From positions 1-44,921 of the forward strand of contig ONWA01000008.1 in the NCBI GenBank assembly GCA_900321425.1: DNA of 44,921 nt, given 5' to 3'. Below the pieces are notes generated by a model. The model worked only from the letters and a program-made list of their open reading frames with translations, was not told the origin of the DNA and ran no database searches. A program made the position numbers and the translations under genes. Within the stretch, counting starts at the first letter, position 1. Each line of letters begins with the position of its first letter. Below are positions 34,206-41,797 of this stretch, piece after piece. Source of the DNA: an uncultured Prevotellaceae bacterium. Its GTDB lineage: Bacteria > Bacteroidota > Bacteroidia > Bacteroidales > Bacteroidaceae.

Positions 34206-35699
34206 TTATGCTTTAATCAATTGACTGACCGCCTGTCGCCAACCTTCATAGAGTTGTTCTTTCTGCGGACGGTCCTGTGGCTGAATCACCTGTGTCACCT
34301 TTCGCAGTCCGATAACCTCATCAAGACTCTTCCACAGTCCTCGTGCAAAACCGTTCATGATGACAGCACCCAGGGCAGAGGCGTCGTCTACCTCCGTACA
34401 AACCACAGGTGTATCGAGCATATCGGCCTGAAACTGCATCAGGAACTGGTTCTTCGTAGGTCCTCCATCAGCACATATCTCACGCAGTCGACCGCCTGTT
34501 GCCGCCGCCATCACGTCGATGAGGTCCTTGATCTGATAGGCGATACTCTCGAGGGCAGCCCTCAGAAAATGAGCCTTTGTTGTGGCGAAGGTCAGACCGA
34601 ATACGGCACCCTTCACCTGACTCTGCCACCAAGGAGCACCGAGTCCGGAGAAGGCAGGTACGATATAGACACCGCCATTATCGTCTACTGAGGTTGCCAG
34701 TGCCTCCATCTCTGCCGGATGACCTACGAGCTGCAGTTGGTCGGCTATCCACTTCAGGGTAGCTCCTGTACTGTAGATATTTCCTTCATAGCCGTACCAT
34801 GTCTTCCCAAAGGCAGAGAAGCCTACACTCGTCACCAGCCCTTCTGGGGCAGGCAACGGTTCCTCGCCGATATTCACCATCACACTCGAACCAGTACCGT
34901 AGGTCACCTTTCCCGAACCTTTGGTAAAACACATCTGTCCAACGAGGGCTCCGTGTGAGTCACCCAACACGCCGGCAATGGGTATTGGTCGGTCGAACAC
35001 TCCCTCGCAGGTAGTCTCACCATAGACGGCATCGCACGGTAGTACCTCAGGCATCATCGAACGGGGAATATCAAAGAGGCGCAACAGATCATCGTCCCAG
35101 TCCATCGTGTGGATATTGAAGAGCATCGTACGCGATGCGTTCGTCGTATCGGTGGCAAACGTCTTGCCCCCCGTCAGTTTCCAGATGAGCCAAGTATCGA
35201 TGGTACCCATGAGCAGCTCTCCTTTGGCGGCAGCCTCACGTGCACCTGCTGTATGATCGAGCAACCACTTCACGCCACTGGCCGAGAAGTTGGGGTCGAT
35301 GAGCAGTCCGCTCTTCTCCATCACCATCTGGGTCTTTCCTTCCGAACGCAACTGTCGACAGAGTTCAGCCCCACGGGTGTCCTGCCATACCACCGCACGA
35401 GCAATGGGCTTACCCGTCTGTTTGTTCCACACCACAGCGGTCTCACGCTGGTTGGTGATGGCCAGTGAGAGGTCAGAAGTCAGAGGTGAGAGGTGAGAAG
35501 AGTTGTCGTTGACGAGTCGCCGGATGGCTTCCACCATGTTCTGGTAGATTTCCTCTGCATCGTGCTCTACCCATCCTGTCTGGGGATAGTACTGCTGATG
35601 ATCTACGTTCGTACGTGCCAGCATCCTACACTGTTCATCGAACAGCAGGGCCTTGGTCGACGACGTACTTTGGTCGATAGCGATGATACGTTGTGCCAT
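34206..35699 (-). CDS. FGGY-family carbohydrate kinase, glycerol-kinase-like with altered pocket
   Basis: A 497-residue FGGY kinase that aligns by eye along its length with E. coli GlpK (DQSTSSTKALLFD, ITNQRET, GTIDTWLIWKLTGG, NASRTMLFNIHTMDWDD, FSGLGAPWW). R85, E86, W105 and catalytic D247 match GlpK substrate residues, but three others differ: Tyr135 is N137 (DPNFS), Gln246 is S248 (GDSHG) and Phe270 is S272 (GTGSSV). The pocket should be larger and more polar, so plain glycerol kinase is doubtful; a ketose such as apulose, erythrulose or a ketopentose fits the isomerase and transketolase neighbours. It starts 2 bases after the aptB-like stop. Residues 67-79 are encoded by a heptanucleotide repeat. 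Confidence 0.82.
   Translation of the reverse strand: MAQRIIAIDQSTSSTKALLFDEQCRMLARTNVDHQQYYPQTGWVEHDAEEIYQNMVEAIRRLVNDNSSHLSPLTSDLSLAITNQRETAVVWNKQTGKPIARAVVWQDTRGAELCRQLRSEGKTQMVMEKSGLLIDPNFSASGVKWLLDHTAGAREAAAKGELLMGTIDTWLIWKLTGGKTFATDTTNASRTMLFNIHTMDWDDDLLRLFDIPRSMMPEVLPCDAVYGETTCEGVFDRPIPIAGVLGDSHGALVGQMCFTKGSGKVTYGTGSSVMVNIGEEPLPAPEGLVTSVGFSAFGKTWYGYEGNIYSTGATLKWIADQLQLVGHPAEMEALATSVDDNGGVYIVPAFSGLGAPWWQSQVKGAVFGLTFATTKAHFLRAALESIAYQIKDLIDVMAAATGGRLREICADGGPTKNQFLMQFQADMLDTPVVCTEVDDASALGAVIMNGFARGLWKSLDEVIGLRKVTQVIQPQDRPQKEQLYEGWRQAVSQLIKA
35465..35499. repeat. Heptanucleotide tandem repeat inside the kinase gene
   Basis: Five 7-base units on the plus strand: GTGAGAG, GTCAGAA, GTCAGAG, GTGAGAG, GTGAGAA. 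They encode kinase residues 67-79 in a surface loop before the NQRE motif. Gain or loss of one unit would shift the reading frame. Confidence 0.85.
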
Positions 35700-35701
35700 A
35701 G

Positions 35702-36628
35702 TTATTTCTTGATGAAGTCGAGGGTTGACTGAACGATACCTTCAGCATCCATTCCGTAGTAATGGAAGATTTCGGCATTGGTACCATGCACGACATTCTC
35801 GTCGGGGATACCAATGATGCGTACGGGCACAGGGCACTCGCTAATGGTTTCACATACCATTGCGCCCAAGCCACCAAACTGACTATGCTCCTCCACGGTG
35901 ACGATACGTCCTGTTTCCTTGGCAGCCTTTCTAATGGCCTCCTCGTCGAAAGGTTTGATCCACGACATATCCAGCACACGGGCACTGACACCTTTCTCCT
36001 TCAACTGGAGTCCTGCCTGCCAAGCATGGTAGACAGTCTCGCCCGTAGCGATGATGGTCACATCGTTGCCATCGAGCAGTTGGATGGCCTTACCCACCTC
36101 AAACGCAAAGTCATCATTCTCATAAACATCGGGGATGGCCGCACGTCCTACTCGTACATAGCATGGTTTGTCGTAGTCGACGAGGAATTTCACGAGTTTC
36201 TTGGTCACGCGCCAGTCGCTGGGCAGACAGACGGTCATACCAGGGAAAGTGCGCAATACAGCAATATCGTGGAGCGAGTGGTGAGTGGCTCCAAGAGCGC
36301 CATAGGCTACACCACCCGATACTCCGAGGATGGTGACGGGATTCTCCGAGTAAGCCAAGTCCACCTTCACCTGTTCTAGTGAACGAGCCACATAGAAGCA
36401 GGCAGGGCCGCAGCAGAACACTTTCTTTCCTGAGTGCGCCAATCCGGCAGAGATACCCACAGCATCCTGCTCAGCAATACCACATTCCACAAACTGCTCA
36501 GGCAGAGCGTTGGCGAAGTCGCCTAAGGTCACAGAGCCGCGAGCATCAGTAGTCACGGCAATAATATCTTTGTCTTCACGCGCCAGTTCCAGCAGCGTGT
36601 CAGTAAACTGTTTTCTACAAGCTATCAT
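35702..36628 (-). CDS. aptB: Transketolase, C-terminal half (apulose-4-phosphate transketolase subunit B-like)
   Basis: A 308-residue protein with the pyrimidine-binding (about 1-165) and C-terminal (about 180-308) domains of transketolase. The catalytic glutamate that contacts TPP is in CGIAEQDAVGIS (about residues 49-60), followed by GATHHSLHD and the VRVGR strand. It needs the N-terminal half encoded 28 bases upstream to form an active enzyme. Split transketolases are common; the symbol follows the AptA/AptB pair of the D-apiose pathway described in Bacteroides vulgatus and is a contextual guess. A generic or sulfosugar transketolase is the alternative. Confidence 0.72.
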   Translation of the reverse strand: MIACRKQFTDTLLELAREDKDIIAVTTDARGSVTLGDFANALPEQFVECGIAEQDAVGISAGLAHSGKKVFCCGPACFYVARSLEQVKVDLAYSENPVTILGVSGGVAYGALGATHHSLHDIAVLRTFPGMTVCLPSDWRVTKKLVKFLVDYDKPCYVRVGRAAIPDVYENDDFAFEVGKAIQLLDGNDVTIIATGETVYHAWQAGLQLKEKGVSARVLDMSWIKPFDEEAIRKAAKETGRIVTVEEHSQFGGLGAMVCETISECPVPVRIIGIPDENVVHGTNAEIFHYYGMDAEGIVQSTLDFIKK

Positions 36629-36656
36629 AGTGATTAACTATTTGACTATTTACGAT

Positions 36657-37490
36657 TTATTTCTCCAATTGTGCGATGCGCTCTTCGATCTCCTTCACAG
36701 CAGTCTTACACTGTTCCTCGTTGAGCACGCCGTGATGCCACTTGGCGATACCTTCCATGAAGCTAACACCCTTACCCTTAGTCGTCTCCGATACCAGCAG
36801 ATGGGGCTTACCATTCTGGTAGTCGATGGCGGCAAAAGTCTTGACGATATCCTCCATCGAGTCGCCGTTCATGGTAATCACATCCCATCCGAAGGCACTC
36901 CAACGCTCCTTGATACTGTCGATAGGCATCACATCTTCAGTATTACCGCTAATCTGCAGATGGTTACGGTCAATGATAGCCACCAGATTATCCAGATGAT
37001 AACGGTTACCTGCCATCGCTGCCTCATAGATAGAGCCCTCGCCCTGCTCACCGTCGCCCATGAGCACATAAGTGCGATAGTCTTTCTTGTCCATCTTTGC
37101 AGCGATCGCCATACCTACACCAATACTCAATCCGTGTCCCAAGGCACCTGAGTTCACCTCAATGCCAGGCACCTCTATCGTAGGGTGACCAGAGAGGATG
37201 CTCCCAAACTTACCCAGGGTATCCATCACCTCAGACTTCAGGAATCCTTTGGCTTCCAATGTCACATACAATGCTTCCACACAGTGGCCTTTCGACAGGA
37301 CGAAACGGTCGCGGTCAGGATTCTTCGGATTAGCGGGTGAGATATTACGCATCACCTCGAAATAGAGGGCAGTCATCACATTCAGACACGACAGGTCGCC
37401 CCCGATATGACCAGCATGGGCATTGTACACCACCTCTACCAGCCGTTTGCGATTCTTCTCACATAATAATTCAAGTTCTTTTGTACTCAT
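36657..37490 (-). CDS. aptA: Transketolase, N-terminal half (apulose-4-phosphate transketolase subunit A-like)
   Basis: A 277-residue TPP-binding half of transketolase. The diphosphate motif GDGEQGEGS (about 144-152) ends about 30 residues on at IIDRN; substrate-phosphate region histidines are in AHAGHIGGDLS (about 24-34), LSKGH (about 65-69) and ALGHGLSIGVG (about 116-126). First gene of the minus-strand sugar operon, so expression of the set starts here; no clear TAnnTTTG box is visible within 150 bases upstream. With the downstream half, kinase and isomerase it fits transfer of two carbons from a ketose phosphate to glyceraldehyde 3-phosphate. Symbol by context only. Confidence 0.72.
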   Translation of the reverse strand: MSTKELELLCEKNRKRLVEVVYNAHAGHIGGDLSCLNVMTALYFEVMRNISPANPKNPDRDRFVLSKGHCVEALYVTLEAKGFLKSEVMDTLGKFGSILSGHPTIEVPGIEVNSGALGHGLSIGVGMAIAAKMDKKDYRTYVLMGDGEQGEGSIYEAAMAGNRYHLDNLVAIIDRNHLQISGNTEDVMPIDSIKERWSAFGWDVITMNGDSMEDIVKTFAAIDYQNGKPHLLVSETTKGKGVSFMEGIAKWHHGVLNEEQCKTAVKEIEERIAQLEK

Positions 37491-37561
37491 AAGTTATCAA
37501 GTTTGTTTTATATATAAAGACGTTTGCACGAAGGAATTGTAATGATTAAAATGGTCAATAA

Positions 37562-37593
37562 TTTGGTCGTATAGCAAAAAAGACGTAACTTTG
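37562..37593 (+). promoter_or_regulatory. Promoter for gpmI
   Basis: TTTG (37562-37565), 20 bases, TAACTTTG (37586-37593); 44 bases to the ATG. Exact consensus. Confidence 0.8.
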
Positions 37594-37637
37594 CACACCA
37601 AACAAATAAGCATTTAAGGTTTTAAAAGATAAATACA

Positions 37638-39158
37638 ATGGCAAAGAAAGCATTATTGATGATTCTCGACGGATGGGGAATCGGTAAGCACGGTAAGGGT
37701 GACGTCATCTTCAACACACCAACACCTTACCTCGATTTGTTAACAGCCACTTCTGCTCACTCGCAGCTACAGGCCTCTGGTGAGGATGTAGGTCTGCCCG
37801 ACGGACAGATGGGTAACTCTGAGGTGGGTCACCTCAATATCGGTGCCGGCCGCATCGTCTATCAGGACTTGGTGAAGATCAACCGTGCATGCAAGGACGG
37901 CTCTATCATGGAGAATCCGCAGGTGAAGGCTGCCTACAGCTATGCGAAGGAGAAGGGTAAGAAACTACACCTGATGGGACTTTGCTCCGACGGTGGTGTT
38001 CACTCCAGCCTCGACCATTTGTTCAAGCTCATCGAGATTGGCAAGGCTTATGGTCTGAAGAACCAGGTGTTCGTACACTGCTATATGGACGGTCGCGATA
38101 CCGACCCTCACTCGGGTAAAGGTTTCATTGAGCAGGTATCTAAGGTATGTGCCGACAATGATGCTGCCATCGCCTCTATCGTAGGCCGTTTCTATGCAAT
38201 GGACCGCGACAAGCGCTGGGAGCGCGTCAAGGAGGGCTACGACCTCATCGTCAACGGCACCGGCAAGCAGTCGACCGATATGGTGAAGGCCATGCAGGAG
38301 AGTTATGAAGATGGAGTTACCGACGAGTTTATCAAACCGATCCACAACAGCAGTGTGAACGGTTGTATCGAGGAGGGCGATGTCGTCATTTTCATCAACT
38401 TCCGCAACGACCGCGCCAAGGAGATGACCATCGCACTGACCCAGGAGGATATGCCTGAGCAGGGTATGCATACCATCCCAGGACTGCAGTATTACTGTAT
38501 GACTCCCTACGATGCCAACTTCAAGGGTGTTCACATCCTCTTCCCCAAAGAGAATGTTGAGGATACCCTCGGCGAGTATCTCAGCAAACAAGGAAAGAAA
38601 CAGTTGCATACTGCTGAGACAGAGAAATACGCACATGTCACCTTCTTCTTCAATGGTGGTCGCGAGGCTCCCTTCGAGGGTGAGGACCGCATCCTCGTTC
38701 CTTCGCCCAAGGTAGCTACCTACGACCTGAAACCTGAAATGAGTGCCTTCGAGGTAAAGGACAAACTGGTGGCAGCCATCAACGAGAACAAGTACGACTT
38801 CATCGTGGTGAACTTCGCCAACGGTGACATGGTGGGTCACACAGGTGTCTATAACGCCATCGCCAAGGCAGTATGGGCTGTCGACAACTGCGTGAAGGAG
38901 GTCATCGAAGCAGCCAAAGCCAACGACTACGAGGCGATCATCATTGCCGACCACGGTAATGCCGATAACGCCATCAACGCTGATGGCACCCCCAATACGG
39001 CGCACTCGCTGAACCCAGTACCGTTCATCTATGTCACTAACAACAACTCAGCCACCGTCAAGGACGGCCGTCTGGCCGATGTAGCTCCCTCCATCCTGCA
39101 TATCATGGGACTGGAGCAGCCTGCAGATATGACGGGTGAGAATCTTATCGCAGACTAG
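37638..39158 (+). CDS. gpmI: 2,3-bisphosphoglycerate-independent phosphoglycerate mutase
   Basis: A 506-residue alkaline-phosphatase-superfamily enzyme. The first metal aspartate is in LMILDGWG, the catalytic serine is in [15 protein letters not shown] (about 60-74), the substrate loop shows [11 protein letters not shown], and the C-terminal metal site includes [12 protein letters not shown] and ADHGNADN with TAHSLNPVP. It interconverts 3- and 2-phosphoglycerate using Mn, in glycolysis. Single gene between a strong promoter and a long terminator stem. Codon use is more uniform than in neighbours, as expected for high expression. Confidence 0.96.
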   Translation: MAKKALLMILDGWGIGKHGKGDVIFNTPTPYLDLLTATSAHSQLQASGEDVGLPDGQMGNSEVGHLNIGAGRIVYQDLVKINRACKDGSIMENPQVKAAYSYAKEKGKKLHLMGLCSDGGVHSSLDHLFKLIEIGKAYGLKNQVFVHCYMDGRDTDPHSGKGFIEQVSKVCADNDAAIASIVGRFYAMDRDKRWERVKEGYDLIVNGTGKQSTDMVKAMQESYEDGVTDEFIKPIHNSSVNGCIEEGDVVIFINFRNDRAKEMTIALTQEDMPEQGMHTIPGLQYYCMTPYDANFKGVHILFPKENVEDTLGEYLSKQGKKQLHTAETEKYAHVTFFFNGGREAPFEGEDRILVPSPKVATYDLKPEMSAFEVKDKLVAAINENKYDFIVVNFANGDMVGHTGVYNAIAKAVWAVDNCVKEVIEAAKANDYEAIIIADHGNADNAINADGTPNTAHSLNPVPFIYVTNNNSATVKDGRLADVAPSILHIMGLEQPADMTGENLIAD

Positions 39159-39179
39159 TTTTCTCCCTTTAAGGGAATA

Positions 39180-39223
39180 AATAAGAACAGGCATCTGGTT
39201 ACGCCCAGATGCCTGTTCTTATT
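39180..39223. terminator. Long bidirectional inverted repeat between gpmI and the lipoprotein gene
   Basis: A perfect 19-base stem (39180-39198 with 39205-39223; core AACAGGCATCTGG) and loop TTACGC. A/T-rich base pairs at the foot make it work in both directions. It lies between convergent genes. Confidence 0.85.
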
Positions 39224-39240
39224 GTATCAACAAACAAGGG

Positions 39241-39750
39241 TTAATTCTCGAAGCTCGGTTGACCGTGACCTCTTTCGTATGTGGCTATATCATCTTCTGC
39301 GAGATACAGGGCACCCATCGTCAGCTTGTCGTTGACGATACCGTTAAACTGGAGTGTCATCGCTCCCACCTTACCTAACAATTGCAGGGTGTTAATACCG
39401 CTTGTTGGGCTGGTACGTACCCACTCCAGCACCCACATATCCTCAATCGGACCTACGATGGTAGGATCTTCAATCTCCTCCCAGTCGGCGTTAGCATTTG
39501 CACGTACCTGCCAAACACGCTCTACAGAGTACGTATGATCGGCCTTGAAGCTGTAACGCTCGAAGAAACGGTTCTTCTCGTCAATCACCTCACGATGCCA
39601 CTCTCCCTGAAGCTTGGCATTGTACTCGTCACGCAATTCTTGTGTCTTGGCCTCAGCCTCCAGATCTTCATCAACAGAGTCGCTGCCACATCCTGCTAAA
39701 AACAATGAGAGCATCACTCCCATCGTTAAGAATAATACCTTTTTCATCAT
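39241..39750 (-). CDS. Hypothetical lipoprotein
   Basis: A 169-residue lipoprotein: signal with lipobox LAGC (Cys21), an acidic helix about 25-45, then a beta-rich body (WHREVIDEKNRFFERYSFKA, YSVERVWQV, NTLQLLGKVG) that resembles small lipocalin-like or calycin folds found in Bacteroidota lipoproteins; this is impression only. I do not recognise the family. It starts 30 bases after the nitroreductase stop with no promoter between, so the two are probably cotranscribed. Could be an outer membrane or surface lipoprotein. Confidence 0.75.
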   Translation of the reverse strand: MMKKVLFLTMGVMLSLFLAGCGSDSVDEDLEAEAKTQELRDEYNAKLQGEWHREVIDEKNRFFERYSFKADHTYSVERVWQVRANANADWEEIEDPTIVGPIEDMWVLEWVRTSPTSGINTLQLLGKVGAMTLQFNGIVNDKLTMGALYLAEDDIATYERGHGQPSFEN

Positions 39751-39780
39751 ATTGATTGTTTAATTATTGTTTGTTTTGAT

Positions 39781-40521
39781 TCATTCCATAAACCCCTGCC
39801 GGCGTAGTGTCTCAATCAGCACATCCGACAGTGCTTCGTTGTCCTTACGGGTATACCGGATATCGGTGAATACCTGTGCCAGCGTCGCCTTGTGGTTCAC
39901 AGCCACAAACTCCCGATTCTCAGGCAACGACTCCTTGTATCCATAATAGCGGTCGATATCATCGGCCAGATAGTCGTTGTAACGCTCCTGATGAACGAAA
40001 CTCTCCAAAGGCAGACGGTCGCTCAGTGGTGGTTGCTCTGCCGGCCATCCAACTGTCAGTGTGGCCACAGGCATCACCAGTCGAGGCAGGTGCAGCAGGT
40101 CAATAATCTGCTGGGGCTGGTAGACGGTCGTACCCAGATAGCAATAGCCCAATCCCTCCTCGTCCATCAGATTACAGAGGGTCTGTGTATACAACAAGGC
40201 GTCGATAGCTGCATTCATAAACGACAGGAAGTTGTTGTAACCAGGCTCTGCCTTTCTGCATCGGGCCCACGTGCTGGTACGGTTGAAGTCGGCACAGATG
40301 GTGAGCACCACAGGCGCCTCCGTCACCATCGGCTGGTTGAAGTGGGCAGGTGCCAGTTTCGCCTTCATCTCCGCCGAGCGGGTCACCACCACGCTATACA
40401 ACTGCAGGTTTCCCATCGTCTGTGTACGGGCAGCCTCGTTCATCAGTCGGTTGAGCAGTTCGTCACTCACCGCCTGATCACTATATTTACGGATGCTCCT
40501 ACGCGTCAACAGATTTTTCAT
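39781..40521 (-). CDS. Nitroreductase family protein (FMN-dependent, NfsA-like)
   Basis: A 246-residue flavin enzyme. The N-terminal FMN phosphate site RRSIRKYSD, AARTQTMGNLQ (residues about 31-41), the central GLGYCYLGTTVYQPQQIIDLLHLP and the glycine-proline GWPAEQPP strand are the family marks; the C-terminal extension past 165 resembles NfsA/Frp rather than NfsB. Uses NAD(P)H to reduce nitro compounds, quinones or flavins; the true substrate is not evident. Has its own -7 box and probably carries the lipoprotein gene along. Confidence 0.88.
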   Translation of the reverse strand: MKNLLTRRSIRKYSDQAVSDELLNRLMNEAARTQTMGNLQLYSVVVTRSAEMKAKLAPAHFNQPMVTEAPVVLTICADFNRTSTWARCRKAEPGYNNFLSFMNAAIDALLYTQTLCNLMDEEGLGYCYLGTTVYQPQQIIDLLHLPRLVMPVATLTVGWPAEQPPLSDRLPLESFVHQERYNDYLADDIDRYYGYKESLPENREFVAVNHKATLAQVFTDIRYTRKDNEALSDVLIETLRRQGFME

Positions 40522-40552
40522 GTGCTAAGTATAATGGATTATTTTCTGCCGA

Positions 40553-40560
40553 CAAAGGTA
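40553..40560 (-). promoter_or_regulatory. -7 box for the nitroreductase gene
   Basis: On the minus strand TACCTTTG, 31 bases before the ATG at 40521. No clear -33 TTTG. Confidence 0.6.
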
Positions 40561-40660
40561 CGCATTATTTCCGAATAAAAAGAAAAAAAAGCGATATTCT
40601 TGAATACAGTTCGCGAGCATTATCGAACCGTCACACCGTTCCAAGCATAGTGCGACACTT

Positions 40661-41782
40661 TCATTTTTTTGTTTTACTCTTTCCGAAATTAGTTGAACGA
40701 AGTAGCATTTCTGCCTTTTCTATCATCTCCGTCAATTGTTGCGTAGGCTTTTCTTCCTTGCGAGCCAGGTTAAGGAACTTCTCATAGTAGGTTTTAGCCA
40801 GTTGACCATCGGGGAGATAATAGTAGTAGGCACTGGCGATATTATAATAGGTAGCTATAGACGATGGGTTATAAGCCAGGTGCTCTTTCCATGCTTCTAC
40901 AGCTTTGTCGTAGTGCTCCGTTAAATAGTATGCTTCACCTTTCGAAAGCGTAATGGCTTTCATCGTGGTGGTATCTGGCAGCAGTAGTTGGGTGGCAAGT
41001 TCAAGATAACCAAGTCCTTCTTCAAATCGTTTGGTATCTACACAGACCACCCCCAGTCGCCATGCACAATTTGCGTGTTGCATCTGGGAGAGGAAAAGGG
41101 CATCACGCAGATATGTGTAAGCTCGATCGAGATCTTTTATCATGGAGTAGCTTAAGCCAGCAGAATAGAGCGTATTGAAAGTAGAATCACCTTGCTGCAT
41201 CAGGCGTTCATACCATTTGGCTGCAGCAGAGAAGTCACGGTTAACGAACCACGCATCTGCCAGTGCACGATTGACCATCATATTCGTGGAATCTTTTTGG
41301 CAGTACGTCATGCCACAGACGATACCTTTCTGAGGTTGATCGCTACTGGTATAAGCCTGCGACAAGGCAGCTACCACCTCACCATCCATCGGATAACGGT
41401 TCACCAACTGACTTGCCCAATAGATGAACGACCCTATATCGTCTTGTTTCTTATAGCTATAGGCCAATTGCCGGAAAGACTCATGTGAAAGACTGTCTTC
41501 TGGAGTGTTCTTCAACAACTCGGAACACTGGAAATAGTTTCCACGTTTGTAGTAGCAGTCGGCCAGTTTTGTTGAGATATAATAATCTTCAGCCTTAGTA
41601 CCCACAACGGTCTTTCCTAATTCGTATGCCCTTTGATAATACTTCAATGCCTCGAAGGTATTGTATTGCTGCATACAGCTATCGCCCCTCTGCAAACAAA
41701 CGGCAAGAGAATCAGAATCCTCGCCTCTGACGGGGAGAACCGTCAAGAGGACGAGGGAGAACAAAGTTGCTATTCTGTTCAT
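40661..41782 (-). CDS. TPR-repeat protein, exported, in the blaI operon
   Basis: A 373-residue protein with a signal peptide (about 1-20, VLPVRGE) and about eight TPR-like repeats (EALKYYQRAYELG, AAKWYERLMQQGDSTF, KAVEAWKEHLAYNPSS, LAKTYYEKFLNLA). It starts 15 bases after the BlaR1-like gene and so is the third gene of that operon. TPR scaffolds accompany M56/BlaI pairs in several Bacteroidota as far as I remember; here it may sit in the periplasm and bind the sensor or envelope proteins. No enzyme motif is seen. Confidence 0.85.
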   Translation of the reverse strand: MNRIATLFSLVLLTVLPVRGEDSDSLAVCLQRGDSCMQQYNTFEALKYYQRAYELGKTVVGTKAEDYYISTKLADCYYKRGNYFQCSELLKNTPEDSLSHESFRQLAYSYKKQDDIGSFIYWASQLVNRYPMDGEVVAALSQAYTSSDQPQKGIVCGMTYCQKDSTNMMVNRALADAWFVNRDFSAAAKWYERLMQQGDSTFNTLYSAGLSYSMIKDLDRAYTYLRDALFLSQMQHANCAWRLGVVCVDTKRFEEGLGYLELATQLLLPDTTTMKAITLSKGEAYYLTEHYDKAVEAWKEHLAYNPSSIATYYNIASAYYYYLPDGQLAKTYYEKFLNLARKEEKPTQQLTEMIEKAEMLLRSTNFGKSKTKK

Positions 41783-41797
41783 TTATACGAGAGAGAT

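Noticed and set aside
34206-35699. Simple glycerol kinase
   Set aside because: Three glycerol-contact residues differ, there is no glpF or glpD beside it, and the neighbours handle aldoses and ketoses.
32743-37490. Sulfoquinovose (sulfo-transketolase) pathway
   Set aside because: A COG2407-like isomerase and split transketolase fit, but that route does not use an FGGY kinase, and no sulfosugar transporter or second isomerase is present.
37965-39005. Long open frame antisense to gpmI (346 codons)
   Set aside because: It lies wholly within gpmI, whose metal-site and catalytic motifs are unmistakable. It results from gpmI codon bias.
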